From: Ramlibacter sp.
GTDB lineage: Bacteria; Pseudomonadota; Gammaproteobacteria; Burkholderiales; Burkholderiaceae
Assembly (NCBI GenBank): GCA_014376915.1
Contig: JACMQP010000520.1
Coordinates: 1 to 6,192, forward strand
Length of the DNA stretch: 6,192 nt
Direction: 5' to 3'
Positions 5,477 through 6,192 of this stretch are shown piece by piece. The position numbers and the translations under genes were made by a program. Position 1 is the first letter of the stretch; every line of letters begins with the position of its first letter. The notes under the pieces were generated by a model. That model saw nothing but the letters and a program-made list of their open reading frames with translations, was not told the DNA's origin and ran no database searches.

Positions 5477-6192
5477 CTATCCGCGCGCCCGTCGTTCCCG
5501 GCGGGCGCGGCAGGCGGCGGCAAACGCTTCCAGCGAACGCTGGTAGAACGGGTTCTCCGCGTGTCGCCATTCCGGATGCCACTGCACGCCATAGGCAAAA
5601 CCCGGCGCGCCCGCGACCCGCACGCCTTCGACCAGGCCATCCGGCGCCAGCGCCTCGGCGACCAGGTCTTTGCCGAGCCGCTTGATGCCCTGGCCGTGCA
5701 GTGAATTCACCTCGGCACGCGTGCCGCCCGCCCATTGGGCAAACGCGCTGCCTTCGGTCAGCATCACCTCATGGCGGGTGGCGAACTGCACGGCCAGGTC
5801 GGGGTCCTCCGGCTCGCGGTGGTCCATCAGGCCCGGTTCAGCATGCACCCGCTGGTGCAGGCTGCCGCCGAGCGCGACATTCATTTCCTGCAGGCCGCGG
5901 CAGACACCGAACAGCGGCGTGCCCGCGGCGAGCGCGGCCGGCACCAGCGCCATCGTCAGCGCGTCGCGGCGCGGATCGAGCAGGTCGGTGGACAGCGCCG
6001 TCGCTCCGAAGTGCGTGGCCTCGACGTTGGATGGCGAACCGGTCAGCAGCACGCCGTCGACCAGCGGCAGCAGGTCGGCGACGTCGGCCGCGGCGGCCAT
6101 CGGGTAGATCACCGGCTGCAGCCCCAAGGCGGTGACGGCGGCGGCATAGCGGTCCGCCAGCACGGTGTAGTCGCCGGGATCGGACAGGTCGA
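5477..6192 (-). CDS. Gamma-glutamyl-gamma-aminobutyrate hydrolase family protein (class I glutamine amidotransferase-like, peptidase C26), 5' end beyond the window
   Basis: Proteins of this family cleave gamma-glutamyl amide bonds; the best-known member, PuuD, releases GABA from gamma-glutamyl-GABA in putrescine breakdown. About 237 residues are visible with stop TAG at 5479-5477. The catalytic triad is complete: nucleophile Cys in FGVCRGLQEMN (Cys near 5902-5900) and the His and Glu of GVQWHPEWR near the C-terminus. DGVLLTGSPSNVEA is the conserved stretch near the N-terminal oxyanion region. The frame stays open to the right edge, where codons for DPGDYTVLADRYAAAV continue naturally into the body. 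The GTG at 6163 is therefore probably internal and the true start lies outside; about 20-30 N-terminal residues are missing. The C-terminus ends in an Arg-rich tail (RARRERRARG). It converges on the HAD gene with a 100-base gap. Polyamine genes are not in view, so the exact substrate is open. Confidence 0.9.
   Translation of the reverse strand, partial: DLSDPGDYTVLADRYAAAVTALGLQPVIYPMAAAADVADLLPLVDGVLLTGSPSNVEATHFGATALSTDLLDPRRDALTMALVPAALAAGTPLFGVCRGLQEMNVALGGSLHQRVHAEPGLMDHREPEDPDLAVQFATRHEVMLTEGSAFAQWAGGTRAEVNSLHGQGIKRLGKDLVAEALAPDGLVEGVRVAGAPGFAYGVQWHPEWRHAENPFYQRSLEAFAAACRARRERRARG
5484..5509 (-). other. GC-rich hairpin at the 3' end of the amidotransferase-like gene
   Basis: CGCGCCCG and CGGGCGCG form a perfect 8-bp inverted repeat with a 10-base loop, overlapping the last codons of the gene and ending 5 bases before its stop codon. 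No T-tract follows on either strand, so it is not a standard intrinsic terminator. It could stabilise the mRNA 3' end or may simply arise from the Arg-rich codons (CGC, CGG) there. Confidence 0.3.

Noticed and set aside
6161..6163. GTG as the start of the amidotransferase-like gene.
   Set aside because: The frame continues upstream with plausible family sequence to the window edge, and the N-terminal part of the fold would be missing if translation began here.
1..6192. CRISPR arrays, insertion sequences, tRNA or rRNA genes and phage genes.
   Set aside because: No regularly spaced repeats, transposase motifs, terminal inverted repeats, cloverleaf-like segments or rRNA signatures were seen on either strand.

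Overview
The window is high-GC bacterial chromosome (roughly two thirds G+C by eye), with strong G/C preference at third codon positions and ordinary, tightly packed genes. An S-adenosylhomocysteine (SAH) riboswitch in front of ahcY, an RF3 gene, a LigC-like ATP-dependent DNA ligase and a Ser/Lys-dyad S41 lipoprotein together suggest a betaproteobacterium of the order Burkholderiales, perhaps Comamonadaceae. That placement is inference from gene content and protein style, not from a marker gene.

Layout. Positions 1-177 (minus) hold the first 59 codons of ahcY, which runs off the left edge. Its leader, about 178-328, carries a well-formed SAH riboswitch (258-320) directly downstream of a plausible -10 box. 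Divergent to it on the plus strand is a complete LigC-type ATP-dependent DNA ligase (405-1523). A 218-base gap with a short terminator-like hairpin follows. Then comes a plus-strand cluster: prfC (peptide chain release factor 3, TTG start at 1742, to 3400), an S41-type secreted lipoprotein peptidase (3413-4585) and a HAD-family phosphatase (4582-5376). Their junctions are 12 bases and an ATGA overlap, so they are probably co-transcribed. Converging from the right edge on the minus strand is a class I glutamine-amidotransferase-like hydrolase of the gamma-glutamyl-GABA hydrolase type (5477 to beyond 6192). Between the converging genes, the minus strand encodes a short piece that reads as the last ~29 residues of an NHL/SMP-30-like beta-propeller protein with its own stop codon, probably the relic of a deleted gene.

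How the genes work together. ahcY and its riboswitch form a self-contained control unit: SAH, a toxic by-product of methylation, is sensed by the mRNA leader of the enzyme that removes it. The ligase acts in DNA repair and is not accompanied by Ku or a polymerase domain here. RF3 recycles release factors during translation termination. The peptidase and phosphatase behind it have no obvious link to RF3 beyond shared transcription. No mobile element, CRISPR array, tRNA or rRNA was seen.

Nothing here looks like a wholly new system. The points most worth a second look are the NHL-like remnant, the S41 peptidase that appears to lack its PDZ domain, the riboswitch leader and its possible expression platform, and the extra segments in RF3 and the ligase.
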